A stretch of 8,714 nt of DNA from DATKWV01 sp035529405 (GTDB taxonomy: Bacteria > Planctomycetota > Phycisphaerae > Sedimentisphaerales > Anaerobacaceae). The position numbers and the translations under genes are program-made. Position 1 is the stretch's first letter, and each line of letters begins with the position of its first letter. The stretch is from positions 1 through 8,714 of the forward strand of contig DATKWV010000157.1 in the NCBI GenBank assembly GCA_035529405.1, in the 5' to 3' direction. Under the pieces are notes generated by a model that ran no database searches, was not told the DNA's origin, and saw only the letters and a program-made list of their open reading frames with translations. Below, in pieces: positions 1 to 6,590 of this stretch.

Positions 1-1
1 G

Positions 2-721
2 CGTTGCGATATTGCAAAGCAGTTGGCTGTATGTAAGGCTGAACTTAATCCCGATGAGAAGTCGAGAGTGTTCACCAATTTTGCACCTAACAAAGCAGCC
101 AAGATGCTTGGTAAGGACTTAGAAGCTGCGGAAATTACTTACAAGGACGAAACAGGTAGGGTGGCAGACTTCCATAGCTTGCGGCACACGTTTATCAGTA
201 ACCTTACCCGAAGCAGTGTATCACCGAAAATCGCTCAGTCTTTGGCTCGTCATAGCACCATCGGCTTGACAATGGATACTTACACCCATATCGGATTGTA
301 TGATGAACGGACAGCTCTTGATTCTTTGCCGGAACTACCAAGTTTGAGCGGAAATAGAAACGATGAGAACAAAGTAGCAGCACTGAAAACAGGCACGGAT
401 GATATGTCTATAGGAATAGACAAAAGTGCTTACAAACCAGCTTACAAAAAACTTACAAAAAATGCTTACCCTCGTAACAACTGGGCGTCATCGTTTGGCA
501 AGATAGATACGTTAGCAAAGGATACAAGGTGTGAGCCAGTGAGCATTGATAAGTCTTTATCGGTAGTAGAATTAGAGACTAAAACAAATCACTTGTCACC
601 AACTGACACAACGGAGCAGGAGGGATTCGAACCCCCGTTACCCGAAAGGGTAAAACGGTTTTCAAGACCGTCGCCTTCAACCACTCGGCCACTGCTCCAT
701 CAAAGTTTACGAACATTCTAA
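2..721 (+). CDS. Tyrosine recombinase (integrase), 3' part only, cut by window start
   Basis: C-terminal catalytic part of a tyrosine recombinase, the class that integrates and excises mobile elements through a 3'-phosphotyrosine intermediate. The frame is open to the window's first bases, so the N-terminal and core-binding domains lie outside. Visible catalytic boxes are FHSLRHTF (the HxxRH box), LARHS (second His) and DTYTH (nucleophile Tyr), all within bases 170-295. After the Tyr comes an unusual tail of about 135 residues with Lys/Tyr-rich and Ser/Thr-rich stretches. Its last part, from about GFEPPLPERV on, is simply the antisense strand of the tRNA-Ser gene. The stop (719-721) falls in the probable tRNA promoter. 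The region is more A+T-rich than its neighbours, which fits transfer. The style of the HxxRH region resembles planctomycete integrases as I remember them. The family call is secure; whether the whole tail is translated is not. Confidence 0.85.
   Translation, partial: RCDIAKQLAVCKAELNPDEKSRVFTNFAPNKAAKMLGKDLEAAEITYKDETGRVADFHSLRHTFISNLTRSSVSPKIAQSLARHSTIGLTMDTYTHIGLYDERTALDSLPELPSLSGNRNDENKVAALKTGTDDMSIGIDKSAYKPAYKKLTKNAYPRNNWASSFGKIDTLAKDTRCEPVSIDKSLSVVELETKTNHLSPTDTTEQEGFEPPLPERVKRFSRPSPSTTRPLLHQSLRTF
429..469. repeat. Four short CTTAC repeats in the integrase tail
   Basis: CTTAC occurs at 429-433, 441-445, 452-456 and 465-469, that is at intervals of 12, 11 and 13 bases, mostly followed by a run of A. 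The spacing is close to one helical turn. The repeats encode the periodic Tyr/Lys/Leu-Thr part of the integrase tail and lie about 145-185 bases from the tRNA 3' end. They could be arm-type integrase or accessory-protein binding sites, or only a low-complexity coding stretch. Confidence 0.35.
612..640. other. Probable attachment site (att) at the 3' end of tRNA-Ser
   Basis: Tyrosine integrases commonly recombine at the T arm and 3' end of tRNA genes, and the integrase gene usually lies beside the site and points towards it. Here the integrase reads into the 3' half of tRNA-Ser, and the tRNA remains intact. The crossover segment should therefore lie within the T-arm/acceptor sequence. The second att copy would be outside the window to the left, and no other copy of the T-arm segment was seen inside it. 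Exact boundaries cannot be set from this window. Confidence 0.45.
612..698 (-). tRNA. tRNA-Ser (anticodon UGA)
   Basis: The reverse complement folds as a class II tRNA. The acceptor arms GGAGCAG and CTGCTCC pair at positions 692-698 and 613-619, with discriminator G at 612. The D-arm region reads GGCCGAGTGGTTGAAGGC. The anticodon stem-loop is CGGTCTTGAAAACCG, with anticodon TGA at 662-664. The long variable arm is TACCC-TTTC-GGGTA, and the T arm is GGGGGTTCGAATCCC. The long variable arm and discriminator G identify serine. The 3' CCA is not encoded. The gene lies entirely antisense to the last part of the integrase reading frame, and its 3' end faces the integrase side, as expected for an attachment site. 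Confidence 0.97.
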
Positions 722-742
722 ATCAAAACCTCAATCCTGCAA
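715..742 (-). promoter_or_regulatory. Possible sigma70-type promoter for tRNA-Ser
   Basis: On the minus strand, TTGCAG (737-742) is followed by a 16-base spacer and TAGAAT (715-720, five of six matches to the -10 consensus). A start near 708 would give a leader of about 10 bases before the tRNA 5' end at 698. The -35 match is weak. The integrase stop codon overlaps this -10 box. Confidence 0.4.
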
Positions 743-808
743 GCAAATTAGGTCTGATGGGCTAACGAATCCGCGGTAAAAACAAGATACTCAAATATAA
801 ACAGTCAC

Positions 809-1696
809 TTATGTTATCAGATGCAGTCCTTTTTTTATTGCGTACCGGCGTACCTCGGTGATTTCCTCGGTATAAGGGTATCTGTTTATCGCAGGATACG
901 TGCCGGCCTTATAACAGGGACGATACTGGTCCATTACGTTTATGGCAGTGGAAGGAGAGATTTCTTCGGCCAGGAAATCAATAATTTCAAAGCTGCCGGC
1001 CAGCCGGTTCGGCAGCACAAGATGCCTGACCAAAAGGCCGTTTAAGGCCAGACCGTTTTCAATTTTCAAATCCCCGACCTGGTGATGCATTTCCTTGATT
1101 GCCGCACGGTTGACCTGGGGATAATCGGCGGCTGCGGAAAGGTCCTGCGCTGCCCTGGAATCCGAATACTTCATATCGGGCATATAAATATCCACGAAAC
1201 CGTCAAGCAGTTTCAGAGTCTGCACACGGTCGTAACCGCCTGTGTTATATACAATCGGCAGTGATAAGCCTTTGGCCCTTGCCAATTCCACGGCAGCGGC
1301 GACAGCGGCGGCCACGTGGGTAGGTGTTACCAGATTGATATTGCTGCAGGACTGCTGCTGCAAAGCAAGCATCGATTCAGCTAAGCGTTCGATGGTAAAC
1401 TCTCGGCCGTGACGGTGGTGACTTATGTCGAAGTTCTGACAGAATATACAGCCGAGATTGCAGCCGGCAAAGAATATCGTGCCTGAACCGCCGGTTCCGA
1501 CAAGAACCGGTTCTTCGCCGTAATGGGGTCCGGCTGAGCTGACTAAAGGCAAATCGTCAATGCCGCAAAAGCCGGTTTGGCCGATGTGTCGATGAACCTT
1601 ACAATTGCGCGGGCACAAGGTACACGGGTCCATCATCTGCCATAATTGTCTGACAGGCTCACTGAAAGAACCGAAATCAACCGATAGTTTCGACAT
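809..1696 (-). CDS. Radical SAM protein, PflX (COG1313) type
   Basis: Radical SAM iron-sulfur protein of 295 residues, related to pyruvate-formate-lyase activases but of the uncharacterised PflX class. Substrate unknown; presumably cytoplasmic. An N-terminal cysteine cluster (CTLCPRNC at 25-32, then GFCG with Cys44) may hold an auxiliary metal site. The radical SAM motif GCNLGCIFC supplies Cys79, Cys83 and Cys86 in CX3CX2C spacing for the 4Fe-4S cluster that cleaves S-adenosylmethionine. The following TGGSGT and YNTGGYD segments fit the SAM-binding barrel. Length is normal for the family. The start at 1696 is chosen because GAGG lies 6 bases upstream; an in-frame ATG at 1711 lacks such a site. 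The start overlaps the truncated DUF362 frame by 20 bases, and the gene closes the minus-strand operon. No clear hairpin terminator is seen between 722 and 808. Confidence 0.88.
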   Translation of the reverse strand: MSKLSVDFGSFSEPVRQLWQMMDPCTLCPRNCKVHRHIGQTGFCGIDDLPLVSSAGPHYGEEPVLVGTGGSGTIFFAGCNLGCIFCQNFDISHHRHGREFTIERLAESMLALQQQSCSNINLVTPTHVAAAVAAAVELARAKGLSLPIVYNTGGYDRVQTLKLLDGFVDIYMPDMKYSDSRAAQDLSAAADYPQVNRAAIKEMHHQVGDLKIENGLALNGLLVRHLVLPNRLAGSFEIIDFLAEEISPSTAINVMDQYRPCYKAGTYPAINRYPYTEEITEVRRYAIKKGLHLIT

Positions 1697-1913
1697 TTTC
1701 AGCCTCGGCATTTGTATGAGCCCTGCAGTAATTATAAACGGCTTCGGCGGCGGCGACGCTGGTTGTTACCGGCGGCGGTGAGGAATTTGTCAGATTAGGT
1801 TTTATAATTATGAGGCCCTTTTTGGGCAATAACCTGCCGGCTGCTATTGCATCGAGGGCCTTTGTAATGCTTTGCCGGTAATCCAGGAATTTTATTTTTG
1901 CAACAACACTCAC
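1677..1913 (-). pseudogene. Truncated DUF362 gene (N-terminal remnant)
   Basis: This frame encodes about 78 residues matching, as I recall the family, only the N-terminal part of DUF362 proteins (roughly 300 residues or more, iron-sulfur-associated, function unclear). The recognisable core is KALDAI, then LLPKKGLIIIKPNLTN, SSPPPVTT and AAEAVYNYCRAHTNAE. Where DUF362 proteins normally continue with a Gly-rich segment and several hundred more residues, this frame runs only AENVETIG to a stop inside the radical SAM gene. The rest is not found in any frame, because the next DNA is all radical SAM gene. The only near-initiator is GTG at 1911-1913, with no Shine-Dalgarno sequence, 37 bases after the dehydrogenase stop. 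Internal deletion (or a misjoined assembly) is the best explanation. A short functional protein is possible but less likely. Confidence 0.65.
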
Positions 1914-1950
1914 AGGTTTTACGATTGAAAGATATGGGTTCGGGCGGATT

Positions 1951-2712
1951 TTATACCCGCATATAATTGCCGCCGTTAACGGCGATGTATTCGCCGGTAA
2001 TAAACGCCGCTGCGTCGCTTGCAAGAAACAGAACGGCTGCGGCAACATCGTCGGCTGTGCCGTTTCTTCCAAGAGGTGTCTGCCGGGCAGCACGTCTGCA
2101 TTTTTCGGCCGTGCTGAACCGCTGATGAAAACGTGTTTCAATCAGACCCGGCAGTACGGAATTGACCCTTATGCCATATTTGCCGAACTCTTTTGCCATT
2201 GCCATGGTCATTGCGGCCACGGCTGCCTTGGCGACGGCATATATTCCCGAGCCGCGAGCGCCGCCGGTATGACCGGCCACCGAGCCGATATTTACGATAC
2301 TGCCTTTGCTCAGTTTCAGATGCCCAAGGGCCTGACGGGTAACAAGGAATACGCTTTTGGTATTTACAGTAAAAACGTCATCATAAAAATCCACATCGGC
2401 GTCGGCAAAATCCTGCCTTCCAACCATAGTGCCGGCATTATTAACGAGTATATCCAGGCGGCCGGCCTGGGCTGCGAACTGTTCGACCATCTGCTGAACC
2501 TGGCGGCTGCTGCGAACATCGGCGCAAAGCAGGCAGCCGTCGCTGTGCTCTTTTACCCGGTCAAGTGTCTGCTGTGCTCCCTCAGGGGTCTGAAAATAAT
2601 GCACCCCCACGAACGCGCCCTGCCGGGCAAACATTTCAGCTGTGGCGGCGCCGATGCCGCTGCTGGAACCGGTGACCAAAACCCTTTTACCCTTCAAGTC
2701 CTCGTAAATCAT
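1951..2712 (-). CDS. Short-chain dehydrogenase/reductase (SDR, FabG-like)
   Basis: Classical NAD(P)-dependent short-chain dehydrogenase of 253 residues, a usual length. Visible elements are the cofactor loop TGSSSGIG (14-21), D65-V66 (adenine side), NNAG (91-94), and the catalytic set N117, S144, Y158 and K162 in YAVAK, followed by the PG segment after RVNSVLPG and a C-terminal GEYIAVNGG. All catalytic residues are present, so it should be active. The substrate cannot be read from sequence; FabG-like 3-oxoacyl reductases and sugar or alcohol dehydrogenases share these features. ATG at 2712 is preceded immediately by GAGGG, unusually close for a ribosome site, so coupling to the gene upstream (stop at 2738, 25 bases away) may help initiation. 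Placement after the polyamine genes hints at, but does not show, a role with amine or aldehyde intermediates. Confidence 0.85.
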   Translation of the reverse strand: MIYEDLKGKRVLVTGSSSGIGAATAEMFARQGAFVGVHYFQTPEGAQQTLDRVKEHSDGCLLCADVRSSRQVQQMVEQFAAQAGRLDILVNNAGTMVGRQDFADADVDFYDDVFTVNTKSVFLVTRQALGHLKLSKGSIVNIGSVAGHTGGARGSGIYAVAKAAVAAMTMAMAKEFGKYGIRVNSVLPGLIETRFHQRFSTAEKCRRAARQTPLGRNGTADDVAAAVLFLASDAAAFITGEYIAVNGGNYMRV

Positions 2713-2737
2713 CCCTCGGCAGCCGAATCAATTACAA

Positions 2738-3754
2738 TCATTCAAAAATTGTGTTCCATTTTCTTTGCGGCCTGTTTTGCCAGTTCCGGCGATGATAGAC
2801 ACAGCTTACTATCAACGGCAATACACTTGTGGCCTCGGCGTAAACCATCTGCTGATGTCCCGTATCGACCTTGCCCCAGGAGGTGGCTTCTTTAAGCGTG
2901 GAACCGCTGCAGGCGCCGTCTCGGACATCGGCGACGGTAATCTGCACGGCATACTTGTGCATGCTCACCGGTTTTCCGAGTATCTCGGCGCAAATAACGG
3001 TGTCCTGAGCGAAATTCTTGGGTACGCCGCCGCCGATTATGAAAAGGCCGGATATGTCCGAGCGGATTTTTATCTCGGTCAGCTCCCTGAAATCCCTGAC
3101 CGAATCAATAGAAACGTGTTTTTGTTTATTTTCAGCCTGGTGTTTTACCAGCCCGAAACCGGCACTGGAATCGGAAAACGCCGGACAGAATATGGGGACA
3201 TCATTCTCAAAGGCAGCCTTCACCAGCGAATCGCCTTTGCCGCCCTTTTCGACAAGAAACTTTCCCATCCCGGCTATAAACTGCCTCGACGAATATACCC
3301 CGGGCACAAGCGAATCGGCAATGTGCTTTATGGTATTGTCACAGGCCTGCAGTTGTTCCTCATCGATGAAAGTGTCGTAGATTCGGTCGATATAAAGCTG
3401 TCTTAACTTTGTGTCATCTGCGGCGGTACTTCCCTTATAATGGTTAAAGCCCAGGGCCTCGAAGAAGTCCATATCAACAATCGACGCGCCTGATGCCACG
3501 ATGACATCGACCATGTTATGACGGACCATATCGACATAAATCTGCAAGCAGCCGGCTGCACTTGTGCTGCCGGCAATACACAGGATAATGGTGCAATCCT
3601 TGTCCCTGAGCATCAGGTCGAATGTTTCTGCAGCCTGCGCGGTTTCCCCGGCGGTGAAAGACATACCTCGCATCGATTCAATTATCGCAGTCGAATCGAA
3701 TGATTTTATGTCAATATGTTTTACCGGTTCGTTAAGAAAATCCTTTTTTGTCAT
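2738..3754 (-). CDS. Deoxyhypusine-synthase-family protein (bacterial DHS-like)
   Basis: Homologue of deoxyhypusine synthase, 338 residues. Family members use NAD to oxidise a polyamine and pass its aminobutyl group through a Lys imine to an amine acceptor; eukaryotes and archaea modify eIF5A, and plants evolved a homospermidine synthase from it. The catalytic segment ATSWGKVD keeps the imine-forming Lys (K295) with W293 and E289. HNMVDVIV (79-86), CPAFSDSSAG and FIIGGGVPKN match the NAD-binding core. Aligned from memory to human DHS, three spermidine-pocket positions differ: D243 is Phe200, H288 is Asn247 and D316 is Cys282. Hypusination is therefore unlikely; a free polyamine (homospermidine or spermidine-like) is a better guess. 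ATG at 3754 has GAGG 6 bases upstream and is preferred over a TTG at 3766. It overlaps the agmatinase end by 23 bases, indicating translational coupling. Confidence 0.88.
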   Translation of the reverse strand: MTKKDFLNEPVKHIDIKSFDSTAIIESMRGMSFTAGETAQAAETFDLMLRDKDCTIILCIAGSTSAAGCLQIYVDMVRHNMVDVIVASGASIVDMDFFEALGFNHYKGSTAADDTKLRQLYIDRIYDTFIDEEQLQACDNTIKHIADSLVPGVYSSRQFIAGMGKFLVEKGGKGDSLVKAAFENDVPIFCPAFSDSSAGFGLVKHQAENKQKHVSIDSVRDFRELTEIKIRSDISGLFIIGGGVPKNFAQDTVICAEILGKPVSMHKYAVQITVADVRDGACSGSTLKEATSWGKVDTGHQQMVYAEATSVLPLIVSCVYHRRNWQNRPQRKWNTIFE

Positions 3755-4610
3755 GCGATTCCTCAAACCTGTAACTCAATAACTTGTAGATAAGCTTTGC
3801 GGCACAAAAATCGGGCGCCTTGCTGCTTTCATCGGGACACAATTCCACCACGTCAAAGCCGACAACATTTTTCCGGCGACAAACGGCCCTCAGCAGAGTC
3901 AGGACATCGTACCAGGCCAATCCTCCCGGCTCAGGTGTGCCGACGGAGGGCATTACAGAGGGGTCAAAAACATCGAGGTCCACAGTTACATAAACATTGT
4001 TCGACAGTCTTGAAACAACCTTCCGCACCCAGTTGGCGCCGCCGCAAATATCCTTTGCGAAAAATATATTATCTTTGTCTATAAAGGCCTTTTCAGAAAA
4101 ATCCATGCTTCTTATACCCACCTGCACAATCGGGCAAATCTCCCTGACCCTTGCCATAACACAGGCATGATTGTATTTCGAACCCTCGTACTTTTGTCGC
4201 AGGTCACAGTGTGCGTCAAGCTGCAAAACACACATGCCGCGGTATTTGTCGGCATGGGCCCTGACAGAGCCGATACTGACGGAATGCTCGCCGCCGACAA
4301 CTACTACAAACTTGTTCTGACTGAGATGATAACGGACTTTTTCGGCAACTGTCTTAACCAGCTTCTGCGGCGATGACAAGGCCTGAATGATATTGTCGGT
4401 AAAAATACCTTTTTCATATACCTGTGAGTCGGTTTCTATATCATAAAGTTCCATGTGGGCGGAGGCCTGTAATATGGCGTGCGGCCCCCTTTGCGCCCCC
4501 TTAATCCAGGTACTTGTAGCATCATAGGCGACCGGGACAATCACAATGGCGGCATTTTTGGGGTTCGTACGGGTCGGAGGCAGGTCTCCAAAATTAAGCG
4601 GCTGTGCCAT
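3732..4610 (-). CDS. speB: Agmatinase (ureohydrolase family)
   Basis: Binuclear manganese ureohydrolase, 292 residues, predicted to split agmatine into putrescine and urea in the cytoplasm. Metal ligands are in place: GGEHS (His109), LDAHCDLR (Asp132, His134, Asp136) and VDLDVFDP (Asp211, Asp213). YNHACVM and SVGTPEPGG are typical of the agmatinase branch. Arginase or guanidinobutyrase activity cannot be excluded by motif alone, but the gene sits directly after an agmatine-producing decarboxylase, which strongly supports agmatine as substrate. ATG at 4610 is preferred, 25 bases after the decarboxylase stop. A TTG at 4643 would extend the protein by 11 residues and overlap the decarboxylase by 8 bases; the ribosome site is weak for both. 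The 3' end overlaps the DHS-like gene. Confidence 0.92.
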   Translation of the reverse strand: MAQPLNFGDLPPTRTNPKNAAIVIVPVAYDATSTWIKGAQRGPHAILQASAHMELYDIETDSQVYEKGIFTDNIIQALSSPQKLVKTVAEKVRYHLSQNKFVVVVGGEHSVSIGSVRAHADKYRGMCVLQLDAHCDLRQKYEGSKYNHACVMARVREICPIVQVGIRSMDFSEKAFIDKDNIFFAKDICGGANWVRKVVSRLSNNVYVTVDLDVFDPSVMPSVGTPEPGGLAWYDVLTLLRAVCRRKNVVGFDVVELCPDESSKAPDFCAAKLIYKLLSYRFEESHDKKGFS

Positions 4611-4635
4611 AATGTAAGAGTATCCGGCGTAGTAT

Positions 4636-5187
4636 TCACTCAAACAAAAACATCGCTATAGCCACGGTAGTGGTCCACAGGCCCTTTTTCCCTTCGGCTG
4701 CCTGTGTAATGTTGGTGGTTCTGATAAACAGCCCGCTTGACTTGTAAGCCTGTTCCTTTTCCGACCAGGCAGTGTCCGGGTCCAGTTCCAGTCCCACAGT
4801 GGTGCCGAGCATTTCTGCAGCGAGGTCTTCGGCCATATCAGCGGCCTGCCGGCTGTTCATGCCGTGGCCGTGCACTTCGCTGAGGTAGCCCCATTTCTCG
4901 TTGTCTTTGGGGATGGCTACGCCAACGGAGCTGGCGACGAGCCTGCCGTGTTCGTTGGTATCGGCCCTTGCCATAACGCAATAACATATCTGGCCGGGGG
5001 TAAGCTGTCCAAGGCCGTTTTGGCGACTGATGAATTTGCAGTTGGCAGGCAATATGGAAGAGACCTGCACAAGGTTCTGCTGCGCCACGCCGGCGCGGCG
5101 CAGCGCATCTTCGAAAGACTTGAGCTGGTATTTATGTCTTCCAACTCCCTTGGTCAAAAACACTCTGTTGGGTACAAGTCCGTTCAT
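4636..5187 (-). CDS. pdaD: Pyruvoyl-dependent arginine decarboxylase
   Basis: Converts arginine to agmatine and CO2 using a self-made pyruvoyl group in place of pyridoxal phosphate. The 183-residue proenzyme shows the expected cleavage site in VSSILP, between Ser43 and Ser44, giving a small N-terminal beta chain and a 140-residue alpha chain that begins with pyruvate. GYLSEVHGHG carries the conserved acidic residue (Glu104) that aligns with the proposed proton donor of archaeal enzymes. Length is typical (about 160-200). The start is well supported: AAGGAG lies 6 bases upstream of ATG at 5187. It follows the kinase gene by 24 bases and precedes agmatinase, so it is the first enzyme of the polyamine cassette. 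The family also contains neighbours with other amino-acid specificity, but the agmatinase partner argues for arginine. Confidence 0.93.
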   Translation of the reverse strand: MNGLVPNRVFLTKGVGRHKYQLKSFEDALRRAGVAQQNLVQVSSILPANCKFISRQNGLGQLTPGQICYCVMARADTNEHGRLVASSVGVAIPKDNEKWGYLSEVHGHGMNSRQAADMAEDLAAEMLGTTVGLELDPDTAWSEKEQAYKSSGLFIRTTNITQAAEGKKGLWTTTVAIAMFLFE

Positions 5188-5211
5188 CTGATACTCCTTT
5201 ACCGAAAATTC

Positions 5212-6573
5212 TTAAGCTCGTAAAGCCGTTAAACTCTTTTTACACCAGGGGCAGTATTGCCAAAACTCGCTGTCAACGCTCCAGCGGCAGCGGGTGCATG
5301 CCTGGGGGAATATACTAATCCGCCAGGGTTTGCGTACCTTGCGGTGACACCAGGGACAATACCGCATAAAAGTAACAAGTTTACCGCCGCAGAAGCTGCA
5401 GCGGCCGCGGTAATGTACAACGGTTGAGCCGGCGACGCCTGGCCAGTCGAAACCTGCACCGTAACACCAGGGGCAAAAACGCCATCCTGGCACAACACCC
5501 CTGTGACACTGGGGACAGACGTAACCGAAGCTGCTTCGGGTATCAAAACGATTGCGGTCGCTGCCGCACCAGGGGCAAATAAGCATTTTTTCCGAGACAG
5601 GCTCTCCGCACCGTATGCACCTGTAAAGATGTCCGAAAGTCCTTCCGTATCGCCTGACAAAGGCCTCTCGTCGAAGCCTGCGCCAGTTGTAGTGTGATTT
5701 ATCTGCGGGTTTAAGGGCAAGGTTTTTTCGCTGACTTTCGGGAATGACTTCGCAGAGGGCGTTGAGCATTTTTCCGGCGTTTGCGAAACGCTGCATGGGG
5801 TCAAGCGCAAAGGATTTTTTCATAAAAGCCGCGAATGCGGAATTAGTTGTTTGGCGGAGCCGTTTATATCCGTGGAAAGGCCAGTTGAACGGCCAGCAGG
5901 GCAGGTAGCCGGTCAGATACTCGTAAAGAATAACAGCTACGGCAAAGCAGTCGCTCCGATAGGTAGGACGGCCGTAGGCCTGCTCGGGCGCTACATAGCC
6001 GGGTGTGCCAAAATCGTCAACTGTCTTCATTCGGCCGGTCAGTTTCAGCGATATGCCGAAATCCCCCAGCGCAGCGCGTCTGCCTGGAAACAGAAATATG
6101 TTCTCCGGTGTAACGTCACAATGGACGATACGATTCTGGTGCGCATAGGCCAGCGCCTTCAGCACCTGGATAATAATCGAAACTATAGTTGCGAATGCCA
6201 GCGGTTTGGAACGGTCGGCCAGTGTTCCGGTGGAAAGCTCGGTAGCCAGCACAGCGTGGCCGTCAATAATGTCGGCGTTCTTCACGGACAGTATGTTCGG
6301 ATGTCGCAGGCGGCAGACAGAGCGGACCTCTCTTAATACAGACTCGTTGTCGCGCCTTCCGTTGACACCGGGCAGTGGAATTTTAAGGGCGACCCATATA
6401 CCTTCTACCCTGTCCCTGGCCTGCCATACCTCGCAGCTGCCGCCGGTACCCAGACATCTCTTCAGGCGGTACTTTCCCAGATGAGCACCGCCTTTAAAGT
6501 GCAATACGCTGCTGTCAATATCGTTAATTGTATCGCTGTTCATTGTCCTGTTAAGTACACTGATTTCATTCAT
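5212..6573 (-). CDS. Ser/Thr protein kinase with four C-terminal zinc ribbons
   Basis: Cytoplasmic protein of about 453 residues without a membrane segment. A Hanks-type kinase domain spans roughly 32-280: GTGGSCEVW nucleotide loop, VALK with Lys64, catalytic loop HCDVTPEN (151-158), DFG (171-173) and GTPGYVAPEQ activation segment. The usual HRD is HCD, so Arg is lost, as in non-RD kinases; Asp and Asn remain, so activity is plausible. After a basic linker come four Cys4 units, each CX2C, 10-11 residues, then CPWC: Cys319/322 with 333/336, 353/356 with 367/370, 392/395 with 406/409, and 426/429 with 441/444. They resemble tandem zinc ribbons that could bind partners or nucleic acid. Start is uncertain: ATG 6573 is used; ATG 6543 (AGGA just upstream) would also fit; TTG 6591 lies in the promoter -10 box and is excluded. 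It leads the polyamine operon. Confidence 0.9.
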   Translation of the reverse strand: MNEISVLNRTMNSDTINDIDSSVLHFKGGAHLGKYRLKRCLGTGGSCEVWQARDRVEGIWVALKIPLPGVNGRRDNESVLREVRSVCRLRHPNILSVKNADIIDGHAVLATELSTGTLADRSKPLAFATIVSIIIQVLKALAYAHQNRIVHCDVTPENIFLFPGRRAALGDFGISLKLTGRMKTVDDFGTPGYVAPEQAYGRPTYRSDCFAVAVILYEYLTGYLPCWPFNWPFHGYKRLRQTTNSAFAAFMKKSFALDPMQRFANAGKMLNALCEVIPESQRKNLALKPADKSHYNWRRLRREAFVRRYGRTFGHLYRCIRCGEPVSEKMLICPWCGSDRNRFDTRSSFGYVCPQCHRGVVPGWRFCPWCYGAGFDWPGVAGSTVVHYRGRCSFCGGKLVTFMRYCPWCHRKVRKPWRISIFPQACTRCRWSVDSEFWQYCPWCKKSLTALRA

Positions 6574-6590
6574 ATTTTCGGGTACGGACA

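Noticed and set aside
2125..2895. Plus-strand open frame of 256 codons opposite the SDR and the end of the DHS-like gene
   Set aside because: Antisense to two clear enzymes; the translated sequence has no recognisable domain and no ribosome site.
2765..3406. Plus-strand open frame of 213 codons opposite the DHS-like gene
   Set aside because: Mirror of a well-supported coding region on the minus strand; no family features.
2738..3754. Calling the DHS-like protein a true deoxyhypusine synthase
   Set aside because: Bacteria generally lack eIF5A, and the pocket residues appear changed; a family-level name is safer.
5240..5580. Recurring CACCAGGGGCA-like motif on the plus strand, at first sight a DNA repeat or array
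   Set aside because: It is the reverse complement of the codons for CPWC in the four zinc ribbons; spacing follows the protein repeats, and there are no uniform spacers as in CRISPR.
5851..6336. Plus-strand open frame of 161 codons opposite the kinase
   Set aside because: Antisense to conserved kinase motifs; composition explained by the minus-strand gene.
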